Source of the DNA: Pyrrhoderma lamaoense | Lineage: Eukaryota; Basidiomycota; Agaricomycetes; Hymenochaetales; Hymenochaetaceae | DNA: 64,000 nucleotides | Assembly (NCBI GenBank): GCA_002794735.1 | Contig: NBAZ01000010.1 | Coordinates: forward strand, 744,001 to 808,000 | Direction: 5' to 3' | In this document: one piece after another, positions 1 to 13,860 of the stretch | Position numbering within the stretch: position 1 is the first letter of the stretch | How the letters are laid out: every line of letters starts with the position of its first letter | Made by a program: the position numbers and the translations under genes | The notes under the pieces: generated by a model | Database searches by the model: none | What the model saw: only the letters and a program-made list of their open reading frames with translations | What the model was told of the DNA's origin: nothing

Positions 1-2090
<2,090 letters not shown>

Positions 2091-3792
2091 CTATTTGATG
2101 TAGTTAGTAGGTACCACATGCGTGTGAAATATATTGTCTGTACATCGTCAGAGCCTACATGATCTGAGTCAAAATGCATTTTGTACTGTAGAGAGGGTTA
2201 TGGCCTTTCATGATTCTCAAAGTCTCAACGCGGATATAACCTATGTGACATTGATCACGTTTCTGTGACTAACGTTCAGCTTCTATTTATGTGTAGTAGC
2301 GGTAAATTATAACGTATATCCGTATGTTGTAAGAAAGATGTACAAGTACGTCTATAACGATGATAATTATAGATGTGGAAATCAAAACAACACACTGAGA
2401 GACTCGGGCGTTCATCACCTAAAAAGAGTAGGAACTCGATTTATCGTATCTGACTAGTCCTGTGATGTTAGTTTGGATCAGAACTCGCAAATATTGCAAG
2501 TTGGACACGTCGATATAAATCATACATGCATAAATCATTACTCTTAGCCCAGGACTAGCTGTAGCCTTCCTAAATACACAAGCAATCGAGTCATAATTAT
2601 ACTATATCAAAGCACACGTAGCCGATGCATATACCATAATCATGCTGTGAAACTGTCGGACGAGATTATATGTCAGGCTAAATACGATCATATCTAAATA
2701 GATGGAAGTTTTGGAGAAGATTAACACTGATCTATGAGTTACAATGGTAACAGAACAAAGATCAAGACTTGGTAATGACAAGTATGGGTTTTTTTCCTTC
2801 TCAAGAAATACGAGATGAGAATATCCGCTGGAAAAGGCTACATATAAGCTACTTGATCTTGTGTGAGAGTTTATTTGAGTCGGGGGTAGTGAAAGTAGGG
2901 TAACCTCTTGATGGTAGCAGCTATTCTTCGTAGGAGTTATTGACACGCACTTGGCGACAAAAACAGGAGTCCAATTTTAATCAGATGAATCTTATGACAA
3001 GACAAAGTGGGTATGCATTGTTCTCATGGTAGTAAGAACGGCAGGGCTTCTTTAAGAGCAGGCGCTTCTAGATTGATGTGGCGAGATGAATAGGCTTGCA
3101 AAGAAAGTGCATAGAGCACGACCCTCGCCTTCTTTTAGTTCTTCAGGTTCAGACCAGGAAGGGTGACGGCCGTAATAAAAATCGGGGTACTACCCGTGTT
3201 CTGTGCTGGAAGGCAGAAGGAAGTTGAGAGGAATCACGTTGATAAGAACCTACAAGCTTCAACCTCTAGTGCGTACGGAAGCACTTCATCGGAAAGAAGC
3301 ACAAAGGGTGACTCATCGATGAGTATGCGTTACTAACACTCACGTGAATAAACTTTTCAACGTTTATATCAAAAAAATAAGAATATGAGAAAGTGGCGCC
3401 TCAAAGTATGAAAAATGAATGCTATGGTAAACAACATTGGGATTTTACTATTAATGTGATTTCAGTGATACCTCGGTTTTTACCATCGTTAATTTAGGTA
3501 TTACTTGATAGAATTCTAAGGTGCTTCCCGAATCTTCGCGGTAAGCACTACGGGCAAAGTCCGCTGACTCTGAGGAAGGTTCGTTAAGCCCGGGAACTTG
3601 GAGTCTTTGGTTGCCAATTAGGAATCAACTCTGTGGGGGGGCACATTAAGTATTTCAAAAAATTATTCCTCATGAGTTTATGAGTTTAAACTAGTGATAT
3701 GGATTAGTAGACTGATAAAGGTGATAGGGGTTTCATATATTGATAAAATTTTGTTTGCCAAAGGCGTCGCTCACGGCCCGAGAATGAGAAAA
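2091..3792. other. Intergenic, 1.7 kb, no convincing gene
   Basis: This holds the upstream region of the helicase gene (right of 2090) and the 3' flank of the Mg channel gene (left of 3793). Open stretches exist, such as 2602-2946 on the minus strand, but their translations are low in information and resemble nothing I know. A Ser-rich open stretch from the ATG at 3086 on the plus strand is discussed as a finding. No RNA gene or repeat is visible. Confidence 0.6.
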
Positions 3793-5819
3793 TTACCATC
3801 CGTCTAGACCTCGCCGACGAAGAGGTAATGGAAGCCACGGTCTTCGGACTGGCTTGCGCTGAGTGCTGTTACTAGCAGACAATCCCATCCTTCGGATCTT
3901 TGCGAGTCTAATGCAAGTGATATATGTCAAGCTCTGAAGTTTATTTATAAAGAAAATGAACGTACTTCCGTAAGCCCAACCAAGTTATTGTCAAAGATAT
4001 GGATGATGCTAAAAGCGAGATACCAAGGAAAGCCCATTCGTTATCCTCAAGTTGGCTTTGTAGCTGTTGCGAACACTCATTAGAATCCCAAGCGCGTAAT
4101 ATATATTGTACGTACATTCATTCCAAACAAACCGGCAATAAGCGCACCGGCCCCAATCCCCAAGGTTGCAATAGAAACCTAGATTGTCCATAAGTTCTGA
4201 AACTAGAAAGGTAGTAGTTGCAATCTAACTTTAAGATCTAAGGCCAAAAGGGCATTACGATTTGAATCAAGTATAAGTTCGACAATTTCTTGCGTTGATT
4301 GTACATTTGACTAAGGGATCGGCATGATTATAACAGCGTAAATTTGATTTCTGAACTCGAAACCCACAGATATTGTTTCCAACTCATTAACGATTTCTTC
4401 TACTTGTTTGGAGAATGATTCGAGAAGGACTTCTAATTCCTCATGATCATTGGGGCTACGAGGATGGCCATTTTGTTTATCCGTAAGATACATAGCAGAA
4501 AGATCCTCGTCTTTGAGCTCATGTTAGAAGAATCATTTTTCTTTTAAGAAGTTACTTACCCTGTTCTAGTACCTCCTCCAAAGATTCTTGAACCTGTGAT
4601 ATTCACTCAGATGTGAGTATTATAACTAATAATGGACAGCTAACTAGTTTTGCCCTATTCTGAAATGAGCTAAGACGACGTGAATAATGCAAAAGTCGTT
4701 TAAGTTTATCACGATCAATATCATCTTCTAATTCAGCTAAAAGGCCCCCAATTAAATTGCGAGTAAATACCAATTCAGCTTCGAGAGCGCTCAGCACTGA
4801 AAGTAAAATTGATTCCAAGGCTCTAAAAAAATATCAGCATCAAAAAGTTACTAAAAAAGTAGACAGAGCCAACCTGAATTCATAGGGAAGGCCGTGCCCT
4901 TTCGCTTTTAAATTATGCTAAAGTATGGATAAATTAGCCGAGATCATCACAAGCAAGAATATACAAACAAATAGAACTCACTTCTAAGTGATATAAAAAT
5001 ATCGAATGAAGGCGAGAGTCAACGGAGCCATAACTATCAAATAATAGTACGGTATCTGCTTTGACCAAGGCCCGAATATGTAAAATATTAACCTACAACG
5101 GAGGTTAGTGAAACCTGGAATTATTGGGTTCGTAAGCTTACTAAGATTGCCTCCTTCCGTGAAAGTATTGTTGGGACTAAATTCGGAATTCTAGAGTCGA
5201 TTTTGCGAAGATCGCGGGGCTGCAGACATTGTCAGAAAAACACCAGGTTGAGATCCAGACTCCTACATGTAATTTGTGCTCCGAGCACAAATCCGAACGT
5301 TTGAATTGTCCCGAAATTGTTTTTACATCCCCTATAACCGGATTAATGAGGGAGGGAGAAGTATGAAAAGGAAACCTGGATCCCCACCTTCCGAATTCAA
5401 TATAGTACCTATGCACCGATCAAACAAAAGCAGAGGAAGGGAGAGAATACACACGTACAACGAAGCATAAGGTCTGTCGGCTGGCGCCCTTTCATAACTT
5501 TCTCAAGTATTGCCGATCTTGCGGCTTCGTCCTGCCCATCTGAAGGTGGCATGTGCGGCTCGATTGTTTGTATATTTCTATATAACTTGCCGAGCCATGA
5601 AATGCGTCGGACATTAACAGCTCTGCTGACCCCTTCGCTGCATTTTGGAAGGGTCTTCGGAGGGCACTTGTTTAGAAAAGTATGAAATTGGTTGCTACTA
5701 GTACTGTTCCCTGATGGATAACTGTGCGGATGCAAAGGAAGTCGTTGCCCAATATAACGAGCGAAGTGAGTACGGTGCATTACATGATTTCCTTGTTCAG
5801 CGAGACAAATTCTCTGCAT
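3793..5819 (-). CDS. MRS2: MRS2-type mitochondrial inner-membrane Mg2+ channel
   Basis: A CorA-superfamily magnesium channel that brings Mg2+ into the mitochondrial matrix. Reading the spliced minus strand gives an N-terminal His/Arg-rich, Ser/Thr-rich presequence, AILEKVMKGRQPTDLMLRC, TILNSEG (encoded by a 21-nt exon at 5388-5408), VKTISGQFKRSDL, PRDLRKIDSRIPNLVP, ADTVLLFDSYGSVDSRLH, LPYEFRALESILLSVLSALE, DDIDRDKLKRLLHYSRRLS, HEELEVLLESFSKQVEEIVN, ALDLKVSIATLG, then TM1 ending in the diagnostic GMN motif (GALIAGLFGMN), a short loop, TM2 (FLGISLLASSISLTITWLGL) and a basic tail ending RRRGLDGW. The stop is TAA at 3793-3795. The start is uncertain: ATGs at 5817-5819 and 5778-5780 are both in frame, and the second gives the more typical presequence (MHRTHFARYIGQR). 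The gene has about nine introns and looks intact. Confidence 0.93.
5388..5408 (-). other. 21-nt micro-exon of the MRS2-type gene
   Basis: On the minus strand this segment follows an acceptor ending GCATAG and precedes a donor GTGGGG. Including it joins LMLRC to TILNSEG and then DVKTISG in one frame, matching the block found in other MRS2 proteins. Skipping it removes exactly seven residues and keeps frame only through an unnatural junction. Confidence 0.75.
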
Positions 5820-6608
5820 CCGACCCCTGTCAATTTTCAAGCACTTGTTGGAAAATAGTCTTTCTTCTGGTTTTGAGTTTCACAAGGCTTGACTCACCTC
5901 TTGAAAACCTTTCACAATCTAAATCAAGGCAGAGATTGGGCAGTAAAACAATACATTACAAGTTGCATAACCGACAACTGGTAACAAATGACTAAATTTG
6001 ACAATCTTTCTCACAAATACATTACGTACTCCATCGGATGGTACCATACCAATATTGATTCCGACAAAAGTATTACTTCTTCTTTCAAGTCGGTCTACTG
6101 ACCCCTCACCTGTTTCAAACTCTAGATCGAGGTCGACTATCATCTTTGACAGATGAGAACCCGTAAAATCTTAATATAATCAAAGTATCAGCTCATATGC
6201 TCATTAGAGTTGAGGCTCTAGGCTTCACCGGTGATGATTGAAATGCGGGGTGCACTTGGTGTTACGCGTCATTCCCCGGGGCGGGCGAAGAACCGATAAT
6301 TGATTCAAGCCGGGATAATCTTCGACTCTCGAAGTCAAGCCATGAGCTTGAAGAATCCTGATTTACCTTCTACTTTCAATACAAGGTAAACTGTTAATTG
6401 GTCCGTACCTCTGTGAACGTCCGAATATCAGGGTCTCCCCCGCATTTTTATACATACAATACGCCAGTTTACTGGCATACTCGTCTCCTTCACCCCTGCT
6501 GGCCTCTTCCTTGAGGGAGGGCCACGCGCGCCTTGAACCCCAATAGCAATTGGTGGTGCTGACCACCGCTCAAGTGACATTCATTCACCTGTTCTGGACC
6601 CAGTACTC
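5820..6608. other. Divergent intergenic region with weak minus-strand open stretches
   Basis: This lies between the minus-strand Mg channel gene and the plus-strand gene at 6609, so it should hold both promoters. Minus-strand open stretches at 5919-6143 (contains DLDLEFETGEGSVDRLERR) and 6363-6566 (contains KNAGETLIFGRS) look slightly protein-like, but I recognise no family. No splice path between them could be shown. They may be exon remnants or chance. Confidence 0.4.
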
Positions 6609-7523
6609 ATGGATCGTCGGCGAACTGCTGCCACTTGGCTTAGCCTTAAAACCCAGAGGTCCTCTCAGCTACAATGCTTTGCTCAACTTCATAGAGCTCT
6701 ACTAATTGACATGGAAGAGACCTCTCGTCTTCTGCAGGCAGCTTCTGTCCTTTCTCAAGTCCTCACAGAGAACAATATTCCCCATGCATTTCATGGAACT
6801 CTACTCATTGCTATTCTGGCTAATAGCACACAATGTAATGTATGAAAGTTTCAGTGATGTGATCAGCATACTAGACGGAATTCATGCTCATTAAAATTTA
6901 AAGGAAATATTCTGTATTGTTGAAGGTGGCACAGCCATTCACCCTTTCGGTCGCGTCAGGCAAGCTATTGGAGAGCACGAGACCTTGACAGCGACAATTT
7001 CGCCATGGACTAACCGGTAATTGATCATTTGTAAACCTGAACTAGAATGCTCACAGTCGGCAAATGTTAGATTACACGTAACTTATACAGAGCCAATCCC
7101 CCCAGTATCTGTTCGTAGTTTTCTAGTATTCTTCTTAGTGACCGCTGTTGTAAGTACTCATCTCTTTTACAAAGATTGAAATACTCCCTGCTGGAGAAGA
7201 AGGTCCGCGTCGACTAGATCAGTCTACAATTGCTCGTATCGTTGGTCTTCCTTTTCTCTCAGTTTCTGAGTTCTTACGGGCTAAACTTAATGCATGGTCT
7301 CTGTGAGTCGTCATAACGTGCGTCCCTCCAATAAGAATTCATTTATTTGTATAGACATGCTCGTGACTCCGATGCTCAGGATATAGTATGGGTAATGACA
7401 CACTATTGGCAAAGCGTAGATATCAACCGGATCCCCGACCAGGATATGGAACGATTTGTACTTCAGCACCCTCTGGCTGCCCCCGCTTGGGCGGCGATAA
7501 AGGAGAGCTTTGATGCTTCATGA
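6609..7523 (+). CDS. Nucleotidyltransferase-fold-like protein, basidiomycete family
   Basis: Five exons on the plus strand splice in frame. The protein starts MDRRRTAATW or, at the second ATG 6711, MEETSRLLQAASVLSQVL. It continues NNIPHAFHGTLLIAIL, EIFCIVEGGTAIHPFGRVR, SPWTNR|LHVTYTEPIPP, IEILPAGEEGPRRLD, IVGLPFLSVSEFLRAKLNAW, RDSDAQDIVWVMTHYW, IPDQDMERF, and ends at TGA 7521-7523. The layout resembles abundant small Agaricomycete proteins with a minimal nucleotidyltransferase fold. These have a helix followed by G-[GS]-x-A-x-x-x-L-G, then a D-[IL]-D metal-binding strand, then an EILPAG strand and an RDxxDIxxL helix. Here the strand that should carry D-x-D reads E-I-F-C, so activity is doubtful. 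The family assignment comes from remembered pattern, not a search. Function is unknown. Confidence 0.6.
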
Positions 7524-8333
7524 ATTTCTAGTATAACTGATGAGACTGGTTTCTCATCGCATGTTTTAAACGTTGTAAATTGGACAGTAATAACGGTATT
7601 TCCAACGCTCCTTTTATCCCCCTTTATTTAGTTCGTCTCTGAAGTTCCTTTATTTGTTTTCCTCGGTTTTGATCTATGGGAAACAAGTGAATAATTAATA
7701 TATCATCCTTGTCTGTCGTTTACTCTATTACAAGAACACCGGTTGTTTAGTGCGATAAGTCAGATGTCTGACAGTCTCTTCCATGATGTAAGCAATATAA
7801 GTGAGAACTCCAGTCAATTCAGAGATGATTGATTCTGCTCTTTTGGTTTTATGGGTAAGATCTAGGTACAACGTTTACGCTAAAGCGTTTAAACTAGGTA
7901 TTTCAGAACTCTGCTGATCACAGGGACAAGTCACGGTGGAAACACACTTAAAAATCTTCGGAATTTGAATCCGAAATAAGCTCGGATTCTCTCTTTCGGC
8001 TAGTCCTTGTTGTCTTATTTTTCAGACGAACGTTTTCCTTGAGAAAAATCACTTGAGTACTTTGACTAAGAAGCTATAGTGATGTCCTCTATACAGGATG
8101 TCGAACTAAATCAAATCAAATCAGTATGTGCCTATGTTATGTCCCATGTAGAATTACTAGATGCTTATATAGGGATAAAAATACGTTAGTATATTCATAC
8201 AGGAAGCGTGAGAAATTATCATTATTTGATTATGTCATAGATGACTGGTGTCGTGTCCAGTGTTCAAGTGTTAGCTTGCAATATTGCACTGATACTTCCA
8301 ACTTTCAACACCACTTGTTAACTCGTGTTCATA
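7524..8333. other. Intergenic, AT-rich, no gene seen
   Basis: About 0.8 kb between two co-directional genes. It contains the upstream region of the Derlin gene. An open stretch at 8126-8356 is interrupted relative to the Derlin start, has no family resemblance, and is treated as 5' leader. Confidence 0.6.
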
Positions 8334-9353
8334 ATGCCCCCGTCTATATTAGATGATATTAGCAGAATTCCTCCAGTAACACGCTTTCTATGTGCATCAA
8401 CTCTTGGGATCTCTTTACCTGTCATGCTTAAAATGCTTTCTCCTTACTCAATCTTGTTTATGAGGGAACTTGTAACACAAAGACTTGAGGTTTGTGGAGA
8501 TAAAAGTCTAAATCCAACACCACGAGATGCTGACGGATCTTGCGATAATATCTTTATAGCTGTGGAGACCATTCACGTCTATGTTCTTCGCGGGTAATCT
8601 GACTTTGAGCCTAAAACGAAAAAGTGAAAAATACTAATCAGGCAACGGCAGGTACTGGACTTAACTTTATTTTCGACTTCATCATGCTTTAGTGAGAAGA
8701 TTTCGTTAAATTAAAAGCCTAGTTCTTTAACCTTATTTACAATTCCTCGACAAGTCGGAATTCAGAGTCTCTTGAATCAATTCAATTTACTGGACTTTCA
8801 TCGGATTACGCTTGGCAGTTAATGATTAATGCAGTTAGCATTCTAGTCAGTAACATCTTTTTATCTGTCGTACACTCGCTAAACCTTTTCCAATTTGTAG
8901 TGCCTAAACATGCCTCTGCGATCCATGTTTCATTTTAGACCGCTTCTCCTTTCACTTATTACACTCTCGTCTCGCCTCACCCCGAATGCGTTGACTTCTA
9001 TATTTGGCCTCTTTACTCTATCCCAAGCATATCTTCCATACGCTCTCGTTGCACTGGACTTGCTTGTATCTGGGCCTCAAGCGGCTGCTAGTTCACTCAC
9101 TGGTGTAATATCTGGTTATTCTTGGTGGTACCTTGTCCATAATGCAGATGCTGGTAGACCAGGAGCCGAATTTGCGCGAGCACCGTCGTGGCTGAGGACA
9201 ATGCTAGACCCGCAGGGAGAGCGTGCTGTTCCGGGGGTTGGGAGGATATTAAATGAAGGAAGGGCCCGTGCTGCCACAGCTAGGCGTACCGCATCCCGTG
9301 CTACATCAGGTGGCCATAATTGGGGTTCTGGAAACCGTCTTGGAAGCGGTTAG
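8334..9353 (+). CDS. Derlin (Der1-like ER-associated degradation protein)
   Basis: A multi-pass ER membrane pseudo-rhomboid that takes part in retrotranslocation of misfolded proteins for ERAD. The ATG is at 8334 (MPPSILDDISRIPPVTRFL). Exons splice to TMs near residues 20-35, then LELWRPFTSMFFAG, GLNFIFDFIMLYRNSESLE, SSDYAWQLMINAVSIL, CLNMPLRSMFHFRPLLLSLI, LPYALVALDLL, SGPQAAASSLTGVISGYSWW and YLVHNADAGRPGAEFARAP. The WR motif (LWRPFTS) and the GxxxG-like spacing in ASSLTGVISGYSWW are Derlin hallmarks. A GC-poor, Arg/Gly-rich tail ends at TAG 9351-9353. Introns run from GTTTGTGG (after LE), GTAATCTG (after FAG), GTGAGAAG (after MLY) and GTCAGTAA (after SIL). The length of about 270 residues fits fungal Derlins. 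Confidence 0.93.
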
Positions 9354-9862
9354 ATTGTCATATGCTTCAAGGTACATTGGAGATACTATTGTGAAATCAT
9401 ATGAGTATAGGAAAACTCGAGTTAAGGCGACTCTGTTCAATTTCCTTATTTTTGCTCCTTGTTACGTGTATGTACTGATTTGGCTTATGTATTACATCTA
9501 AAAATTCTTTGTCTAATATCACATTATCATAAGATAACTCCGCTGCATGTAATTCTTTAACGTTCACATCGAAATTTGACAGAAATAGGTATTGTTTTGA
9601 GAGAAAAAGCCTAAAATCATACAAGTATGGGTGATACATCCCCCGAGATATTACTATGCTTTGTTCATATCAGTAACTTGAGGGCTGATAAAGCAATAAT
9701 AAAACACCTTCGTGAATATAGAGTCTGGTTACTTAAGAGCCGATCTGAAAAGAAGTGTATTTATGGACTATAGAAGAAATTTACTCCCACGGTTCCTGAT
9801 AGTTGCATCTTGAAGTACATTCTAAGATTCTTGTCAATGCATTTTCCTTTCAAAAGACAACG
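9354..9862. other. Intergenic, upstream region of URA5
   Basis: About 0.5 kb, AT-rich. Both strands carry short open stretches without recognisable content. Nothing else is seen. Confidence 0.6.
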
Positions 9863-10590
9863 ATGTCGAATGAACTTCAGAAATATCAGGTAGATCTTAT
9901 TGAAGGTGCCATGAACGTTGGTGCGCTGAGATTTGGTTCATTCACATTGAAATCTGGTCGGTCCGTACCCCTCAAGCTACTATTATAGGAATGTCATAGA
10001 TGTACCACATATTCTACAGGATTTCACCATATTTCATTAATGCTGGACTTCTCAGCACCGGTCCACTTATCTCAATCGTTGCGTCAGGATACGCCTCACT
10101 TATATCTGGTTTCGGAGTGGAGTTTGATGTTCTATTTGGGCCTGCATACAAAGGAATACCCTTCGCTGCGGCAACAGCTTTATGCTTGTATCGCGATCAC
10201 AACATCTCAGTCGGATTTGCTTATGATCGTAAAGAAGCAAAGGATCACGGAGAAGGTGGTCGCATGGTTGGATCAGATGTGAAAGGAAAACGCGTCCTTA
10301 TTCTCGACGATGTCATGACTGCTGGAACGGCTGTTCGCCAGTCGATAGACCTCATAAGAATGGAAGGGGGGACTGTCGTTGGTGTTGTGATGCTCCTCGA
10401 TCGCGAAGAAGTCACTGTGAATGGAGCTAACACGGTAGAAGAGATCAAAAAAACTCTTGGCGAAGGCGCCACTGTGAACACAATCTTGCGCATGGGAGAT
10501 TTGATGTTATGGTTAGAGAATAATGGTCAGGTGGAAGCGGTACAACGCATGCGGGAGTACCGGGACCAGTTTGGTGTTAAAAACAGTTGA
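9863..10590 (+). CDS. URA5: Orotate phosphoribosyltransferase
   Basis: Converts orotate plus PRPP to OMP in cytosolic de novo pyrimidine synthesis. Exon 1 begins at the ATG 9863 (MSNELQKYQVDLIEGAM) and includes GALRFGSFTLKSGR. A single intron (donor GTCCGT, acceptor TTCTACAG) joins to ISPYFINAGLLSTGPL. Conserved blocks follow: FDVLFGPAYKGIPFA (the catalytic-site flexible region), VGFAYDRKEAKDHGEGG (mobile catalytic loop with Lys, Asp and His), and the PRPP-binding signature VLILDDVMTAGTA. The stop is TGA 10588-10590. The predicted protein is about 222 residues, the usual fungal size. No damage is seen. The minus-strand neighbour is convergent. Confidence 0.97.
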
Positions 10591-10738
10591 CAAAGTGGTG
10601 TATAGTATGGATGGCCAAAGGAAGTATTGATGTAAATTGCGATTTCTCCTTAAATACAGTCTCGATATACTACATGTCACTATAAATACTGTTTTTCTGA
10701 AAAATAATATTAGAGTAGATGTCTAGAAAGTAGAAATA

Positions 10739-11366
10739 TTACTCACACAATCTGATTAGAAGTACAAAAAGACCTAATTCAACTAGTAGTACCATAATAG
10801 AAACAGACAAAACTATCCAGCCCGATGTCGAGAAAGGCTTTCCAAAGCAGCGTGTCCCATCTTGTCCAACTGTCTTGATCGCGGTTCGTTGTGGAGTTCC
10901 TTCCCCAGAAGGGCAACAGTCGGCGAAGCCACGGAGGCTGTAACGAGTACGAAGGAAGGCGGTAACAAACAAGGCAGTTCCAAATACAGCATAAAGTATA
11001 CCGACTTTGAGACTAAATGAATTGATTGTCACGCCGTGATATAGTTAAATTGTCTTACTGTGAAAAAACCTCTCATCAAACAGTCTCAAGACAGCTACAG
11101 AGTATCCAAGAACCCCGAGAGCAGTGCGTAAATATGCACCACCAAATGTTCTTTGTCTTGCACGTATTTCAACGAGCTCTGCCGTATCATTCGCTGTGAA
11201 AGACTGCACACCACGAGTTCTAAAGAAGTGATGAGACCCAGTATATCAGAAATAGACCGTGAACACTTTACCTGTATCGGAGTTTATTTCTCGACAACAG
11301 TGTTGAATCACCTGTAGTCACATCCCCAACACGCTTCAAGTTTTTACTCAACAAGGCGTTGGACAT
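10739..11366 (-). CDS. DUF202-type small membrane protein
   Basis: Starts at the ATG 11364-11366 (MSNALLSKNLKRVGDVTTGD). Later exons carry ELVEIRARQRTFGGAYLRTA followed by LGVLGYSVAVLRLFDERFF, then a second hydrophobic stretch VGILYAVFGTALFVTAFLRT, and a third SGWIVLSVSIMVLLVELGLF. The ARQRTF-x-x-AYLRTAL motif before TM1 and the three-TM layout fit the DUF202 membrane domain, also found at the C-terminus of VTC proteins. The loop between TM2 and TM3 is long and polar. The stop is TAA 10739-10741. A canonical GTGAGT overlaps the last codons, but using it also gives an immediate stop, so the end barely changes. The biochemical function is not known. Confidence 0.72.
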
Positions 11367-12619
11367 ATTACCACAAACATGGACCTTAATATTGAACAAA
11401 TAAAGGTAACAAAAACAGATAATTGAGGATTAGAGCTGCCAAGTCAAGAGCTGGTGTTGGACTACTGTGTAAACAATCTATGAGAATGCTTTGTAATCAT
11501 GACTATTTATTATTTATATATTTTTCTGGTTTGCAATACAGTAACCATGGAGTGACTAACGACATTTGTTTTGACAAACTCAGACCAATGACTAACGCAA
11601 ATGCGTTGCTTGAGTGTGTTTCTACTAGATAATCAACTTGTGTATCATCTCTACTCATGTCTCGTAAAAATTGCATCACTACCTTTCTTCTGTACATGAT
11701 AAATGACATTTACTTAACTTGAGATCAATACTATTGAGGTTTACCCGACCGGGGTCTTTTTACAAAGTGAAAAAATTTACGAGACTTATAAACGGAATCG
11801 ATATCCTCGAGGTTTACTTGAAGATCACGGAGAAGAAAGTACAGAAGACTCCTAAAATTACAGATATACTCACCCCGTGCTTCCTCTTCTCACTGTGAAG
11901 TTTCCCGAGTCAAGATAAATATCGATCGAGAACAAGAGCTTCTTTGTCCGAAGTTCTCACGAACTCTTGATTTGGCCTGGTTGTTTCTAGCGTTCAAGAC
12001 AGAATTGTTTAAGCAGACTGGTATTGGGGGCCTTGAAATCGGATCTCATTTCCGGGGTATTTTACTCTGGAATGGTCAGTCGAGTTAGACATTGTAAAAA
12101 CGGACTATGTGACTATGTGTCCAGAAGTGATGTTGGTTTTGGTTGAACTATGCTTGCTTTGATTTTAGTTTAAGATGAGGTAAGTACTTTTAATTCTTAT
12201 GCCAAAGGCAAAACTCAAGTTTATTTAATCAAGGATATTGTGATTCAGATTCAGAAACTATAGATATTATAAGCGTGAACTCTGATAACAATCCCCGAGG
12301 TACTTGCGATGTCTAGCCGCCTGTTGGGGAGAAATATAGGATTGCTAGTTCCTACTTCAGAACCGATATCTATAAAGTTCATATACATGTACCAGCTTGC
12401 TTTGATCCGGATATTAATAGCCACGGAGTTCAGCTCCTTCTCTCCGTTCAGATCTATCACTATTCAGGTACTCTCGAACCAATCGCAACTTTATGTACCT
12501 AAACAAACGAAGGAAACAAGACTGTGGCGTGGACTCAATTTTATAAAAGGTATCATGTTCAAAAACACCCTTCAAAACTAAGTGCCTTCGATAAAATATA
12601 TAATCCGTAATCGTGCCTT
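11367..12619. other. Intergenic, about 1.25 kb, no gene recognised
   Basis: Upstream region of the DUF202-type gene plus the 3' flank of the WOPR-box gene. Short overlapping open stretches on both strands at 11423-11709 and 12251-12581 mirror each other and lack any recognisable motif. No RNA gene is seen. Confidence 0.55.
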
Positions 12620-13860
12620 CTACAGAACAATTTTGAATGTACTCAAGGCGCGGCGATCCTCGGGTGAAAGGGGTCTATAATTTTGTGGAGATGGTGGTTG
12701 TGTCAGAGGAAAGTTTCCGGTAGTTATTCCATTCGTGCCACGCGCCAATGATGCACTAGAAGAAAAAGGAGGGAAATGGTTTGGAGGGGAAGTGGCGCGA
12801 TTGTAGAGAGTCTCGGTAGAGCACTAGGATCGTGGCTAGTCAGTCGAGATGAAGTTCTATGTGATATCATGGATTCCGTGGGAGATTGGGGGGTATAATG
12901 CGTAAGGTATTGACCCGGAACTGTGTATGAGTTCTGTATTGCACTCGTCGGTTCTCCGGGAAGACGTCCGTGTTGCCTGAAGGTTGGGCTATCGAGGTAT
13001 GGCTCCGGTGATGTACCATCGTCATCTTCGCCCTCGAGCTTCTTAGATTGACCCCTTGCAGAAAAGAAAACGCCCTCTGGAACTCGTATACGACGGAGAT
13101 AATCGAAGTTTTCTATTAATGGAAGACGAGTGTAATCATTTCCCTAAAAGTTTTATAATCAATATCTGGTGAAGTACCCACGTATATACTACCTACTGAG
13201 AAATATGCAACGACATGCCATTTACGAGGAGAAGATGAACTTGAAGAGTATACATGTGTTGAATATGTCTGTTTCGTTAGCCCATCAGGTTTTGCCGGGC
13301 GATCTTGACGCCTTGTAGGCGTATGCTGTACTGGATTTCCAGCATTCCGGCTTGCCCTGAGAATAATGTTATGTTGAATACTAATATTACAACGATAGAG
13401 GAACTACCTTCTTGCAGCTTTCGCTTGTCTTTCTTCTTCCGTGGTTTCAACCTTCTCCTCATAAAAGAGGTATTCTCCTTTCATACGACTCTGTGACCTA
13501 CGAAGTTTAAAGATATCAATAAATAAACCTCAGGACAAGTGTAAGTATACATACCATCTTCTCCCATCCGTCCAACGTTCAAGACCACCTTTGTGCTCGG
13601 CTTCCTCCCAAACAAATACATTACCGGAAGAGAGTTGATCACGTTCGTCTGAAGTAAGACGGCGCTTGATGAGAGGTAGAACTCCAATACGGACAGCTTC
13701 AAATACTACGAGAGCATCTCTTGCATCCCGAAGGTCTGAAAGGGTATCATCAATTAAAGGGGATCCGAAAGGTAGATATTAGTATGGACATACGCAGGGA
13801 AGGGTGTGTAGTATGGCCAGAACCCAGGTACGGTTGCAGAGGCATAAGTGAAGGAGACAT
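12620..13860 (-). CDS. WOPR-box (Gti1/Pac2 family) transcriptional regulator
   Basis: WOPR proteins (Wor1, Ryp1, Gti1, Pac2) are fungal DNA-binding regulators of morphogenesis and virulence-related switches. The ATG is at 13858-13860. The first WOPR box reads LRDARDALVVFEAVRIGVLP, IKRRLTSDERDQLSSGNVFV, then EAEHKGGLERWTDGRRW, SRMKGEYLFYEEK. The second box follows a Lys/Arg/Pro linker: GLTKQTYSTHVYSSSSSSPR then KWHVVAYFS. The tail (YTRLPLIENFDYLRRIRVPE) is Pro/Ser-rich and ends PLSPEDRRALSTFKIVL at TAG 12620-12622. Near 12786-12789 the tail shifts frame. One extra base in the four-base run restores LPPPNHFPPFSSSASLARG into the same frame as the C-terminus, so I treat it as one gene with a likely assembly error. 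The alternative is an earlier stop. Confidence 0.88.

Noticed and set aside
2602..2946. 114-codon minus-strand open stretch
   Set aside because: No recognisable motif, no nearby splice partners, and AT-rich composition like the surrounding intergenic DNA.
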